Shown here one piece after another: positions 43,158-51,218 of a DNA stretch of 64,000 nucleotides. This DNA is from Carboxylicivirga mesophila (GTDB lineage: Bacteria; Bacteroidota; Bacteroidia; Bacteroidales; Marinilabiliaceae). Position 1 is the stretch's first letter. The number at the start of each line of letters is the position of its first letter. The stretch lies in contig NZ_JAGUCN010000013.1 of the NCBI RefSeq assembly GCF_018271975.1, positions 1 through 64,000 of the forward strand, given 5' to 3'. The position numbers and the translations under genes are program-made. A model generated the notes under the pieces. The model saw only the letters and a list, made by a program, of their open reading frames with translations, was not told the origin of the DNA and made no database searches.

Positions 43158-44456
43158 TCAGGCGTAAGTCAGCAGGATTTTCACCAAATCCTTATAGTCA
43201 GCTGAGGCGCTTTCTACTCGCTTTTGGCCATCTAAAAATGCCTTGAGGCGCTCGGGTTGTTCCACCTTTTGCTGAATCATCTCTTCCACCGTTTCGGGAA
43301 ACTTAGCCGGGTGAGCAGTTGCCAGGAATATGCCGTAGTCCGTAGTCTCCAATTTTTCTTTGATAGCATGATAGCCAATGGCACCGTGCGGATCAAGTAC
43401 ATAACCAGACTCATTGAATACCGAACGAATGGTTGAATAAATTGTATCATTATCCACTTTCACACCTTCGACAACCGCTTTTATATCCGATAAATTACGA
43501 TTAAACAACTCCTGAATCCGGATAAAGTTGCTGGGATCACCTACATCCATGGCGTTGGCCGGTGTGGCAATGCTCGGGGCGGGTTGATAATTACCCGTAT
43601 CCAGATATTTTGGAACAATATCGTTACAGTTGGTGGCAGCCACAAATCGCTTGACAGGCAATCCCATCTTGTAAGCAATTAATCCGGCAGTTAAATTACC
43701 GAAATTACCACTAGGCACACACAACATGACCTCTTTGTTCCCTTGCTTAAGCGCCTGTGCATAAGCTGAAAAATAATAAACCATCTGCGGCAAAAAACGC
43801 GCCAGATTAATAGAGTTGGCCGATGTCAGCTGCATACTTTTCTTGAGCTCATCATCCATGAAAGCCGTTTTAACCAGACGTTGACAGTCGTCAAAAGTTC
43901 CATCCACCTCTATGGCTGTAATATTTTGGCCCAGTGTGGTGAATTGCTTTTCCTGTACATCCGACACTAATCCTTTTGGATAAAGTACAAATACGTTCAC
44001 CCCTTCTACACCCAGGAAGCCATTGGCCACAGCACTCCCCGTATCACCCGATGTAGCCACCAACACATTCACTTCTGCACCTGTGTCTTTGGTAAAACGC
44101 GCCATAACACGTGCCAGGAAACGAGCACCTATATCTTTAAAGGCTAAGGTAGGCCCATGAAATAATTCCAGTGAACCAATTCTATCGGTGACCGGCACCA
44201 ACGGAATGGGAAAATTAAATGCTTCTGTTGTTAGTTGCCTGAAGTCATCTTCGGGTATTTCAGGACAAAAGAAGTGCTTTAAGGTTTCGAAGCCTATTTC
44301 GCCCAATGGCATATCTGGCAAAGCTTTCCAGAAATCATCCGGTAAAACCGGGATAACTTCTGGCATAAACAGGCCTTTATCAAGTGCCAAACCATTAATA
44401 ACGGCATTCTTTAAGTCACTCTTAACAGATGGATTATTTGTACTGTAATATTGCAT
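43158..44456 (-). CDS. thrC: threonine synthase
   Basis: 432 residues. The PLP lysine lies in ELFHGPTLAFKDIGARFLAR (Lys107). VLVATSGDTGSAVANGFLG and VMLCVPSGNFGNLTAGLIAYKMGLPV bind the cofactor phosphate. The N-terminal MQYYSTNNPSVKSDLKNAV is the family's usual start. It turns O-phosphohomoserine into threonine. Last gene of the thrA-homoserine kinase-thrC operon, 3 bases after the upstream gene. Confidence 0.96.
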   Translation of the reverse strand: MQYYSTNNPSVKSDLKNAVINGLALDKGLFMPEVIPVLPDDFWKALPDMPLGEIGFETLKHFFCPEIPEDDFRQLTTEAFNFPIPLVPVTDRIGSLELFHGPTLAFKDIGARFLARVMARFTKDTGAEVNVLVATSGDTGSAVANGFLGVEGVNVFVLYPKGLVSDVQEKQFTTLGQNITAIEVDGTFDDCQRLVKTAFMDDELKKSMQLTSANSINLARFLPQMVYYFSAYAQALKQGNKEVMLCVPSGNFGNLTAGLIAYKMGLPVKRFVAATNCNDIVPKYLDTGNYQPAPSIATPANAMDVGDPSNFIRIQELFNRNLSDIKAVVEGVKVDNDTIYSTIRSVFNESGYVLDPHGAIGYHAIKEKLETTDYGIFLATAHPAKFPETVEEMIQQKVEQPERLKAFLDGQKRVESASADYKDLVKILLTYA

Positions 44457-44459
44457 TGT

Positions 44460-45671
44460 TTACTTTTTTCCGGATAATAATACCTGCATAAATTCTGTTT
44501 GATCGATAAAACCAAATACACCATTGCTTACCGATTCTTCATTATATTCCTTCACCTTATCAGGTGCCAAGCCTGGTCGATAGATCATAAACGGCACATG
44601 GTCGCGCGTGTGTGTTCTGATCTCGCATGGTGTAGGGTGATCGGGCAGAAAAGCCACACTCACATCTTCGCCATCCTTACTTAGATATTCCAACACCAGC
44701 TTCACCACTTTCTGATCAATATCCTCCAGGGTTTTGATTTTCAACTCCACATCACCTTCATGACCAGCTTCATCAGGTGCTTCAATATGCAGAAACACAT
44801 AGTCGGCCCCTTCCTTTAATGCTTTTAGAGCAGCTTGTGCTTTGCCCGTATAGTTCGTAGTATACAAACCTGTTGCTCCTTCTACAAAAACAGATTGCAG
44901 TCCTCCCAGCCGGCCTAACCCATGAATCAGGTCAACAGCCGATATCACCACTCCCTGCTCAATGCCATAAAGCTCCTTTAAGGTGGGCATGGCAGGCTTG
45001 AAACCAGGCGACCATGGCCATATCATGTTGGCAACGGGCAGTCCTTTAGCACGCCTGCGCACATTAACCGGATGAGCACTCAACAGCTCATTGGAAGCAA
45101 ACATCAGCTGGCGCAGCAGTTTAACGGTATCATTACTTTCAAAGGGCTTGGGTAACACCGTTTCAACAAACTCACCAGGCACATCGTGGGGTGGCGTACA
45201 TTCTACGCCATTTTTTCCACCCTTTATCACCATCACATGACGATAGCTTACACCGGCATAAAATTTAACACGCTCAGTGCCCAAATACTCATTCAAGGCA
45301 TTGATTAATTCCCGGGCTTCTTCTGTTTCAATATGGCCGGCAGAATGGTTGAGCAGCTTAGCCGCTTCCACGGTCACCAGATTGCAGCGAAAAACCAGAT
45401 CATTGGGTTCTATATCAATCCCAAGAGCTGCCGCTTCCAACACGCCTCGGCCCTGATAGTATTTTTCAGCATCATAGCCCATAATGGTCATATTGGCCAC
45501 TTCGCTGCCCGGATGCAATGAATCTGGCACCGTTTTCAGGTAACCACAACCCGATTTCTCACAAAGCTGATCGATATGAGGTGTATTAGCGACCATCATC
45601 GGCGTTTTGCCATTCAGGCGTTCAATTGGTTGATCGGCAAAGCCATCTGCCAGTATTACAAGATGTTTCAT
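44460..45671 (-). CDS. phosphoglycerate-mutase-like enzyme, probable homoserine kinase
   Basis: 403 residues of the archaeal-type cofactor-independent phosphoglycerate mutase family (ApgM-like). KHLVILADGFADQPIERLNGKTPM holds the first metal Asp, GSEVANMTIMGYD the Ser nucleophile position, YVFLHIEAPDEAGHEGDVELKIKTLEDID and VAFLPDHPTPCEIRTHTRDHVPFMIY the other metal ligands. The operon position between thrA and thrC, and the absence of a classical thrB here, point to phosphorylation of homoserine. That role is known from family members in Bacteroides-type and Desulfovibrio-type operons; here it is inferred. Confidence 0.88.
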   Translation of the reverse strand: MKHLVILADGFADQPIERLNGKTPMMVANTPHIDQLCEKSGCGYLKTVPDSLHPGSEVANMTIMGYDAEKYYQGRGVLEAAALGIDIEPNDLVFRCNLVTVEAAKLLNHSAGHIETEEARELINALNEYLGTERVKFYAGVSYRHVMVIKGGKNGVECTPPHDVPGEFVETVLPKPFESNDTVKLLRQLMFASNELLSAHPVNVRRRAKGLPVANMIWPWSPGFKPAMPTLKELYGIEQGVVISAVDLIHGLGRLGGLQSVFVEGATGLYTTNYTGKAQAALKALKEGADYVFLHIEAPDEAGHEGDVELKIKTLEDIDQKVVKLVLEYLSKDGEDVSVAFLPDHPTPCEIRTHTRDHVPFMIYRPGLAPDKVKEYNEESVSNGVFGFIDQTEFMQVLLSGKK

Positions 45672-45690
45672 GTGTTTATTTCGTTTAAGG

Positions 45691-48111
45691 TTAAAGGTTC
45701 ACTACTTTAATAATATCGGCAAAAACACCGGCAGCTGTCACGTCTGCTCCGGCCCCGTAGCCTTTTATCTCCATGGGATGTTCGTAATAATAATCTGATC
45801 TGAGAATCACTTTATTATTGCTATCTGCGAGGTTATAAAACGGATGATGTGCATCCACCTCAATAAATCCCACCCGGGCACGTCCCTCTTTGAGTGAGGC
45901 CGCATAGCGAATGACTTTCCCTTTTGCGGCAGCTCCGGCGCGCATCGCTTCAAAGGCATCATCATAGGCCTTCAAGCGTTGCAGGAATCCATCAACAGAT
46001 TCATCTGTAAAATACTCGGCAGGCACAAATGGTTTGATCTCTACGTGTTGCTCCTCAAGGGCATACTCACTCTCGCGTGCCAGAATCAACAGTTTACGCA
46101 GTACATCTGTTCCTTTCAGATCAATACGCGGATCAGGCTCACTATAGCCCAGTTCTTTAGCCTCGAGTACTACCTCTGACAGAGGACGATCTGCGCTGAC
46201 ATTATTGACGATATAATTCAAAGTGCCCGACAGCACTGCTTCCAGCTGCAGTATGCGATCGCCACTCTGCACCATACCATTGATGGTGTTAATGATTGGT
46301 AAGCCAGCTCCCACATTCGTTTCAAACAAGTACTTCACCCCTTTCTGACGGGCTGTTTTCTTTAGTTGCTCATAACGCGCGTAACTTGATGAGCCGGCAA
46401 TCTTATTGGCGGTCACCACAGATACATTATTTTCCAGCAATCGCTGGTACTTTTCTGCCACCAGTGCACTGGCAGTACAGTCTACAAATACACTGTTTGA
46501 GTGGTTGTTGGCAATAATTTGCTCCACAAACTGATCAATTGTTCCCGGACTAGCCTCCTTAAGTACTTCAAGGGCCGATTCCAATTCCAGTCCACGATCA
46601 TTAAATATCATCTGCTTTGAGTTGGCCAATCCAGCTAAACGTATGCTTAGATGCTCGGTTTTTAATAAGCGCTCTGATTGACGTGTGATTTTCTGCAGCA
46701 GGTTCTTACCTACTGTACCAACACCTACAAGGTACAGGTGAATGGCCTGATAAGCACTCAGGAAAAAAGACTCATGCACGACATTGAGGCACTTTCGCAG
46801 ATCGCGTGCATGGATCACAAACGAAATATTCAGTTCAGAAGCCCCCTGGGCAATAGCGTATATATTAATACCATTGCGGCCTATATCACTAAACAATTTG
46901 CCCGACACACCTGGCGCATGCTTCATGCCCTCTCCAACAATGGCCACCACCGCCATTTCTTTATCAATAGAAACACCATTAATTTCGCGGCGGGCAATCT
47001 CTTTGTCAAATTCCTTTATTAATGCCAACCTGGCCACTTCTACATCCTCAGAAGCCAGTACCACACTAATACTGCTTTCGCTGGATGCCTGGGAGATAAG
47101 GATAATATTAATATTATGACTGGCAAGGGCACTAAACATGCGCATCGAAATACCAGTGATCCCAATCATACCATTGCCCTGCAGAGTTAATAATGCCACA
47201 TCTTTAATGGACGACAGACCTTTAACACGTTGTTGTTCATCCTTCTGATCATCAATTAAAGTGCCTCTTGCCGAAGCATTAAATGTATTTTTAACTTTAA
47301 TAGGGATTTGTTTTTGTAAAGCCGGAATGATAGTTGGCGGATAAATCACCTTAGCACCAAAATGCGACAGTTCCATCGCTTCTGCATAACTCAGGTGTTC
47401 TATGCAGTAGGCCCGTTTTATTACTCGCGGATCGGCCGACATAAAACCATCAACATCCGTCCATATCTCCAGAACATTTGCCTCCAGGCCTGCAGCCAGT
47501 AAAGCCGCAGAATAGTCTGAACCTCCCCTGCCAAGCGTCGTGTTTTCGCCAACGGCATTGGCTGCAATAAAACCAGGAAAGACATTCACTTTACCTAATG
47601 AAAACTTCAGCTCGCCAATAGCTTGCATAGTTTCATTGTATTTGACATGATGCCCTTTGCCATTCGCCTCAGTAGTGATAAAGAGACGACTATCAAACAG
47701 TTTGGCACCGTCCATCAACTGGCTTAAAAAAACGGATGATAGGCGCTCACCAATACCTACTATTGTATCGTAACTTTTGGTGCTTAATTCACGCGTTAAA
47801 AAAACCCCCTGGAGCACTTGCCTTAACTCTTGCCATACATTCTCACATGTGCTATATAGCTGTGCCTGACACTTGTCATCAAATAAATCCTGTGCTACTG
47901 AGGAGTGAATTTGAACCACCTCTTCAAGTATATTCTGGTAATCCTCGCCCTTTACTGCTGTATTGGCAGCAAGCACCAGTTTATCAGTAACTCCTCCAAC
48001 AGCAGAGACGACCACAACCACAGGCTCCGACTGGCTTTTTACAACCTCTTGTACTTTTCGGATAGCGGATGCACTGCCCATAGAAGTACCACCAAATTTT
48101 AAAACTTTCAT
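45691..48111 (-). CDS. thrA: bifunctional aspartokinase/homoserine dehydrogenase
   Basis: 806 residues. The kinase part (1-290) starts MKVLKFGGTSMGSASAIRKV and has FITTEANGKG and TLGRGGSDYSAALLA. Two ACT domains follow (GNGMIGITGISMRMFSALAS, VGEGMKHAPGVSGKLFSDI), the threonine-sensing region. The dehydrogenase part begins at LYLVGVGTVGKNLLQKI (about 460) with NADP site, then TANKIAGSSSYARY, FETNVGAGLPII and GYSEPDPRIDLKGTDVLRKL. First and third steps of the homoserine route. First structural gene of the thr operon, preceded by the leader peptide. Confidence 0.96.
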   Translation of the reverse strand: MKVLKFGGTSMGSASAIRKVQEVVKSQSEPVVVVVSAVGGVTDKLVLAANTAVKGEDYQNILEEVVQIHSSVAQDLFDDKCQAQLYSTCENVWQELRQVLQGVFLTRELSTKSYDTIVGIGERLSSVFLSQLMDGAKLFDSRLFITTEANGKGHHVKYNETMQAIGELKFSLGKVNVFPGFIAANAVGENTTLGRGGSDYSAALLAAGLEANVLEIWTDVDGFMSADPRVIKRAYCIEHLSYAEAMELSHFGAKVIYPPTIIPALQKQIPIKVKNTFNASARGTLIDDQKDEQQRVKGLSSIKDVALLTLQGNGMIGITGISMRMFSALASHNINIILISQASSESSISVVLASEDVEVARLALIKEFDKEIARREINGVSIDKEMAVVAIVGEGMKHAPGVSGKLFSDIGRNGINIYAIAQGASELNISFVIHARDLRKCLNVVHESFFLSAYQAIHLYLVGVGTVGKNLLQKITRQSERLLKTEHLSIRLAGLANSKQMIFNDRGLELESALEVLKEASPGTIDQFVEQIIANNHSNSVFVDCTASALVAEKYQRLLENNVSVVTANKIAGSSSYARYEQLKKTARQKGVKYLFETNVGAGLPIINTINGMVQSGDRILQLEAVLSGTLNYIVNNVSADRPLSEVVLEAKELGYSEPDPRIDLKGTDVLRKLLILARESEYALEEQHVEIKPFVPAEYFTDESVDGFLQRLKAYDDAFEAMRAGAAAKGKVIRYAASLKEGRARVGFIEVDAHHPFYNLADSNNKVILRSDYYYEHPMEIKGYGAGADVTAAGVFADIIKVVNL

Positions 48112-48215
48112 ATAGTGAGCTTTACAAAATCAAAATAATCGATGCCTAACCATTAGCAGATTAGGTTGAAAAACTTATAAATAAAAAAAATGAATTGACC
48201 GGATGAAATAATAAG

Positions 48216-48272
48216 CTATACCCCCCAAGGGGTAGTTGTAGAAGTAGTAATATTTGTAATAATATAATTCAT
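48216..48272 (-). CDS. thrL: threonine-operon leader peptide
   Basis: An 18-residue ORF, MNYIITNITTSTTTPWGV, starting 27 bases from the promoter -7 box and ending 104 bases before thrA. Six Thr and three Ile in 18 residues match the composition of the E. coli thr leader, where ribosome stalling on scarce Thr/Ile relieves attenuation. The stop overlaps a hairpin (CTACCCC and GGGGTA). A T8 run follows 25 bases later. A 7-bp pairing ATGAATT/AATTCAT links the start codon to the base before the T-run. The exact alternative structures are not resolved. Confidence 0.85.
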   Translation of the reverse strand: MNYIITNITTSTTTPWGV

Positions 48273-48305
48273 CTTTATTTTGGTCACGAATGAGTGATTT
48301 CATTG

Positions 48306-48336
48306 CAAAAATAGGGATATATAATTTAAATCAAAA
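48306..48336 (-). promoter_or_regulatory. thr operon promoter
   Basis: Read on the minus strand: TTTTG, 18 bases, then TATTTTTG. This matches the Bacteroidetes housekeeping promoter (TTTG about -33, TAnnTTTG about -7). Transcription would start near 48299, just before the leader peptide. Confidence 0.75.
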
Positions 48337-48353
48337 TTACAATCCCTATTTTT
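48307..48353 (-). terminator. mtnA terminator that encloses the thr promoter
   Basis: A perfect 12-bp inverted repeat, AAAAATAGGGAT (48307-48318) and ATCCCTATTTTT (48342-48353), with a 23-base loop. It lies 43 bases after the mtnA stop on the minus strand and ends in T5. The -33 box of the thr promoter is in its loop and the -7 box in its stem. Confidence 0.65.
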
Positions 48354-48395
48354 TTATTAATTTATAAGTATATGTATTGTAAAACTACTTATTTT

Positions 48396-49427
48396 TTATT
48401 GGTATCCCTTTAACTCATCAGGACGAATGATACCACGATTGGTGATAAAACCGGTTATATAGCGATTAGGGGTAACATCGAAAGCCGGATTAAGTCCAGA
48501 TGAACCGGGAGCGGCCATGCGAATCTTGCGTATGATATTGTTATCATCAGGCCCTTCATGATAGAGCAATTCCTCATCGCTCCTTTCCTCAATTACAATT
48601 CTATCACCGGAAGGTGTATTAAAATCAAACGTGCTGAATGGAGCTGCTACATAAAACGGAATACCAAATTCCTTTGCCAGAATGGCTTTTTCAAGGGTAC
48701 CTATTTTATTAGCCACATCACCATTGGCCGTAATCCTATCGGCTCCGGTTATCACCATATCAATATCACCCTTAGCCATATAGTAGGCAGCCGCATTGTC
48801 TGCTATAATCCGATGCTCCACCTTGTTTTGTCCCAATTCATAGGCCGTCAGACGAGCCCCCTGACCTCTTGGGCGTGTTTCATCTACATATACGAAAGGT
48901 TGCTTGCCGGCATTATGCGCCGCATATACCGGTGACAGTGCCGAACCGTAATCCACAAAGGCCAGCCAGCCGGCATTACAGTGAGTCAGTATTCGTCCGG
49001 ATGGCTGAATGAGGGTATTCCCGTATTCTCCAATTAGCCGACACCCCTCCGCATCCTCATCAGCAATCTCTTGTGCTACAACCATAGCTAAGTTCCTTTG
49101 CTCCTTACCAGCGTTAAATACCTTTTCGGTGGCATAGAACAAATTAACAGCCGTTGGACGTGTCGCTTCAATATATTCACGAGCCTCCTGAATCATATGC
49201 ATGTCTTCAGTGGTTTCAAAAACTTGTGCCATAGCAAATCCGGCTGCTGCTCCAATAGCACCTGCACCTCTCACTGTCATGTTTCGAATAGCCTCAGCAG
49301 TTTCCTGATAGGTGTTAAAATGCACGACCTCAAACTCAAAAGGCAGCTTATTCTGATTGATCATGGCCACCTGTCTGGTTGTATCATCATACCAAACCGT
49401 TCTATAATGTTGATTTTCAATTAACAT
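48396..49427 (-). CDS. mtnA: methylthioribose-1-phosphate (or 5-deoxyribose-1-phosphate) isomerase
   Basis: 343 residues. NMTVRGAGAIGAAAGFAMAQ, ILTHCNAGWLAFVDYG (Cys150) and DMVITGADRITANGDVANKIGT (Asp230) carry the catalytic pair known from the family. VDETRPRGQGARLTAYEL and GIPFYVAAPFSTFD are also typical. It converts an aldose 1-phosphate into a ketose 1-phosphate in 5'-methylthioadenosine or 5'-deoxyadenosine salvage. No other salvage genes are adjacent, so the substrate is open. Confidence 0.93.
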   Translation of the reverse strand: MLIENQHYRTVWYDDTTRQVAMINQNKLPFEFEVVHFNTYQETAEAIRNMTVRGAGAIGAAAGFAMAQVFETTEDMHMIQEAREYIEATRPTAVNLFYATEKVFNAGKEQRNLAMVVAQEIADEDAEGCRLIGEYGNTLIQPSGRILTHCNAGWLAFVDYGSALSPVYAAHNAGKQPFVYVDETRPRGQGARLTAYELGQNKVEHRIIADNAAAYYMAKGDIDMVITGADRITANGDVANKIGTLEKAILAKEFGIPFYVAAPFSTFDFNTPSGDRIVIEERSDEELLYHEGPDDNNIIRKIRMAAPGSSGLNPAFDVTPNRYITGFITNRGIIRPDELKGYQ

Positions 49428-49537
49428 TTATTCTTTTTTAAATCATATTTTCAAGATAATAGCCAGCTCTGAACTTTACTTTGACCGGCATTTGTTGTAA
49501 ATTAAATACAAATTTATCCACCTCAAAAATATCCGGT

Positions 49538-50650
49538 ATGAAAAGAATCGTCAAAACACAAGACATGGCCGTTGATACCCTTCCCAATAGAGATGGTCAG
49601 CTACCTGCCAGGATAGTGGCAAAACACCATTCAAACACGCCATTATGGCTTTCAATCAATGCCTTAAAATATGTGTTAACAGTTTGCCTTCTGGGGATGT
49701 TCATCCTTTCATCCTGTGAGATGAAACCCAAAGTAGGCTTTTTAATGGATAGCCTTGAAATAGAACGCTGGAATAAAGATAAGGCCTTGTTTGAAGAAAA
49801 GGTGAAGGAGCTGGGTGGCATTCCTTATGTTGAAGTAGCAGACTCAGATCCAGATAAACAGATGGAACAAGCACAAAAGCTTATTGATGAAGGCGTGGAC
49901 GTATTGGTGGTAGTGCCGGTTGATTTAGAAAAAGCCGGCGAAATAGTCAAGCTGGCCCACAAAAACTATATTCCTGTTATATCATACGATCGCCTGATTA
50001 AGAACTGTAACCTGGACTATTATATTTCAACTGACAATATTAATATTGGTGAACTACAGGCTAATTACCTGACAAAAATAGCTCCCAAAGGTAATTACCT
50101 CTTAATCAGCGGTCCAACCAGTGATTACAATGCCTATTTGTTGCGTTTGGGTTGGATGAATGTTTTGCAGCCTCTGGTGGATAAGGGTGACATTAACGTT
50201 GTTCTGGATGAATTCAGCAATTATTGGCTGCCCGACGAGGCCTATCGCATCTTAAGCACCTATTTAAAAGACAAAAATGAGGTAGATGCAATTATCTGTG
50301 GCAATGACGCCTTAGCTTCTGGTGCCATCACTGCCCTCAAAGAGCACAATAAAGCCGGTAAAGTTCTGCTGGCCGGGCAGGATGCCGATATCATGGCGGT
50401 GCGCAATATTGTGGCCGGCAATCAAACAATCACCATTTACAAACCTATTGAATCCTTAGCCTTTGCAGCTGCCAATGCCGCCATTAAAATTTCTGATGGC
50501 GAGGCTCCTTCCAATATGAATATCACCGTTAATAACGGCAAACGTCTGGTGCCAGCCATTCTTTTGAAAGCCAGTGTTGTTAATAGCCAAAATATAAGGA
50601 TGACTGTTATACAGGAAGGCTATATAGGAGAGCAGGAAGTATTTAACTAA
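49538..50650 (+). CDS. XylF-like sugar-binding lipoprotein, orphan
   Basis: 370 residues from MKRIVKTQDM (an ATG 57 bases upstream is possible). An unusually long leader of about 50 residues precedes a lipoprotein signal (YVLTVCLLGMFILSSC). The mature part is a periplasmic-binding-protein fold: VGFLMDSLEIERWNKDKALFEEKVKELGG, VDVLVVVPVDLEKAG, IPVISYDRLI, AIICGNDALASGAI, VLLAGQDADIMAV. Closest in type to D-xylose-binding XylF. No permease or ATPase is near. It may pass a signal to a sensor rather than feed a transporter; that is inference. Confidence 0.85.
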   Translation: MKRIVKTQDMAVDTLPNRDGQLPARIVAKHHSNTPLWLSINALKYVLTVCLLGMFILSSCEMKPKVGFLMDSLEIERWNKDKALFEEKVKELGGIPYVEVADSDPDKQMEQAQKLIDEGVDVLVVVPVDLEKAGEIVKLAHKNYIPVISYDRLIKNCNLDYYISTDNINIGELQANYLTKIAPKGNYLLISGPTSDYNAYLLRLGWMNVLQPLVDKGDINVVLDEFSNYWLPDEAYRILSTYLKDKNEVDAIICGNDALASGAITALKEHNKAGKVLLAGQDADIMAVRNIVAGNQTITIYKPIESLAFAAANAAIKISDGEAPSNMNITVNNGKRLVPAILLKASVVNSQNIRMTVIQEGYIGEQEVFN

Positions 50651-50679
50651 TGATATTTCCAGCATCTAATGTTTAGTGA

Positions 50680-50710
50680 AAGGTCATCTACTCAGGTAGG
50701 TGACTTTTTA
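50680..50710 (+). terminator. terminator after the XylF-like gene
   Basis: AAGGTCATCTAC and GTAGGTGACTT pair around TCAG with one bulged G, followed by T5. The convergent small gene starts beyond it. Confidence 0.7.
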
Positions 50711-51010
50711 GTATAGCCACCGAGCCATAAGGGCCTGGCTACACAATGACTGCACCATCAATTCTGGCACTATTCTTATAACATCTTGGCAGTTGTGCAA
50801 AGCATGTTTACTTCTCTTTTTACTTTCTTCTTTGGAATCATTGATGAATTCCAATATGGGCTTTTTTAATCCAATAATGACCTTCTTGGTCTTTGCTATG
50901 ACACGATGCCCGCTAGCTTCAGTCTCCGTGTCATTAAAATAACCTGGATCCAAAAATAACTGCATAAACCAGTCAGCCAGTCTTTCAATGAATACTTGAT
51001 ACGAAACCAT
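50708..51010 (-). CDS. small unknown protein, 100 aa
   Basis: Not recognised. Helical throughout by composition: YQVFIERLADWFMQLFLDPGYF, then KKVIIGLKKPILEFINDSKEESKKRSKHAL and NCQDVIRIVPELMVQSLCSQAL. No membrane span or signal. It faces away from the unknown gene at 51219 across a 208-base gap rich in ACTTAA words, so the two could share regulation. Coding status is plausible, not certain. Confidence 0.5.
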   Translation of the reverse strand: MVSYQVFIERLADWFMQLFLDPGYFNDTETEASGHRVIAKTKKVIIGLKKPILEFINDSKEESKKRSKHALHNCQDVIRIVPELMVQSLCSQALMARWLY

Positions 51011-51147
51011 AATTACTTAATTTATTACTTATTTTTTCTAGTACAACACTAAAACAGTAAACCAATATGATTTCAAATATCTTCTATATATTAGACCTTT
51101 ATAAACTTATTAAGCATTTTTTATTACAAAAAAAGTAGCTTAAGACG

Positions 51148-51199
51148 ACTTAATAACTTAAGCAATTACTTAACTTTATACTTAAGTTTTATACCTTTG
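51148..51199 (+). promoter_or_regulatory. ACTTAA repeats before a TAnnTTTG box
   Basis: ACTTAA occurs at 51148, 51156, 51168 and 51180 (spacings 8, 12, 12), followed by TACCTTTG at 51192-51199, a Bacteroidetes -7 box. The start of the next gene is 20 bases later. The repeats look like binding sites for a regulator. No good -33 TTTG is seen, which fits an activator-dependent promoter. Confidence 0.5.
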
Positions 51200-51218
51200 T
51201 TAGTCAAAGAATCAATTA

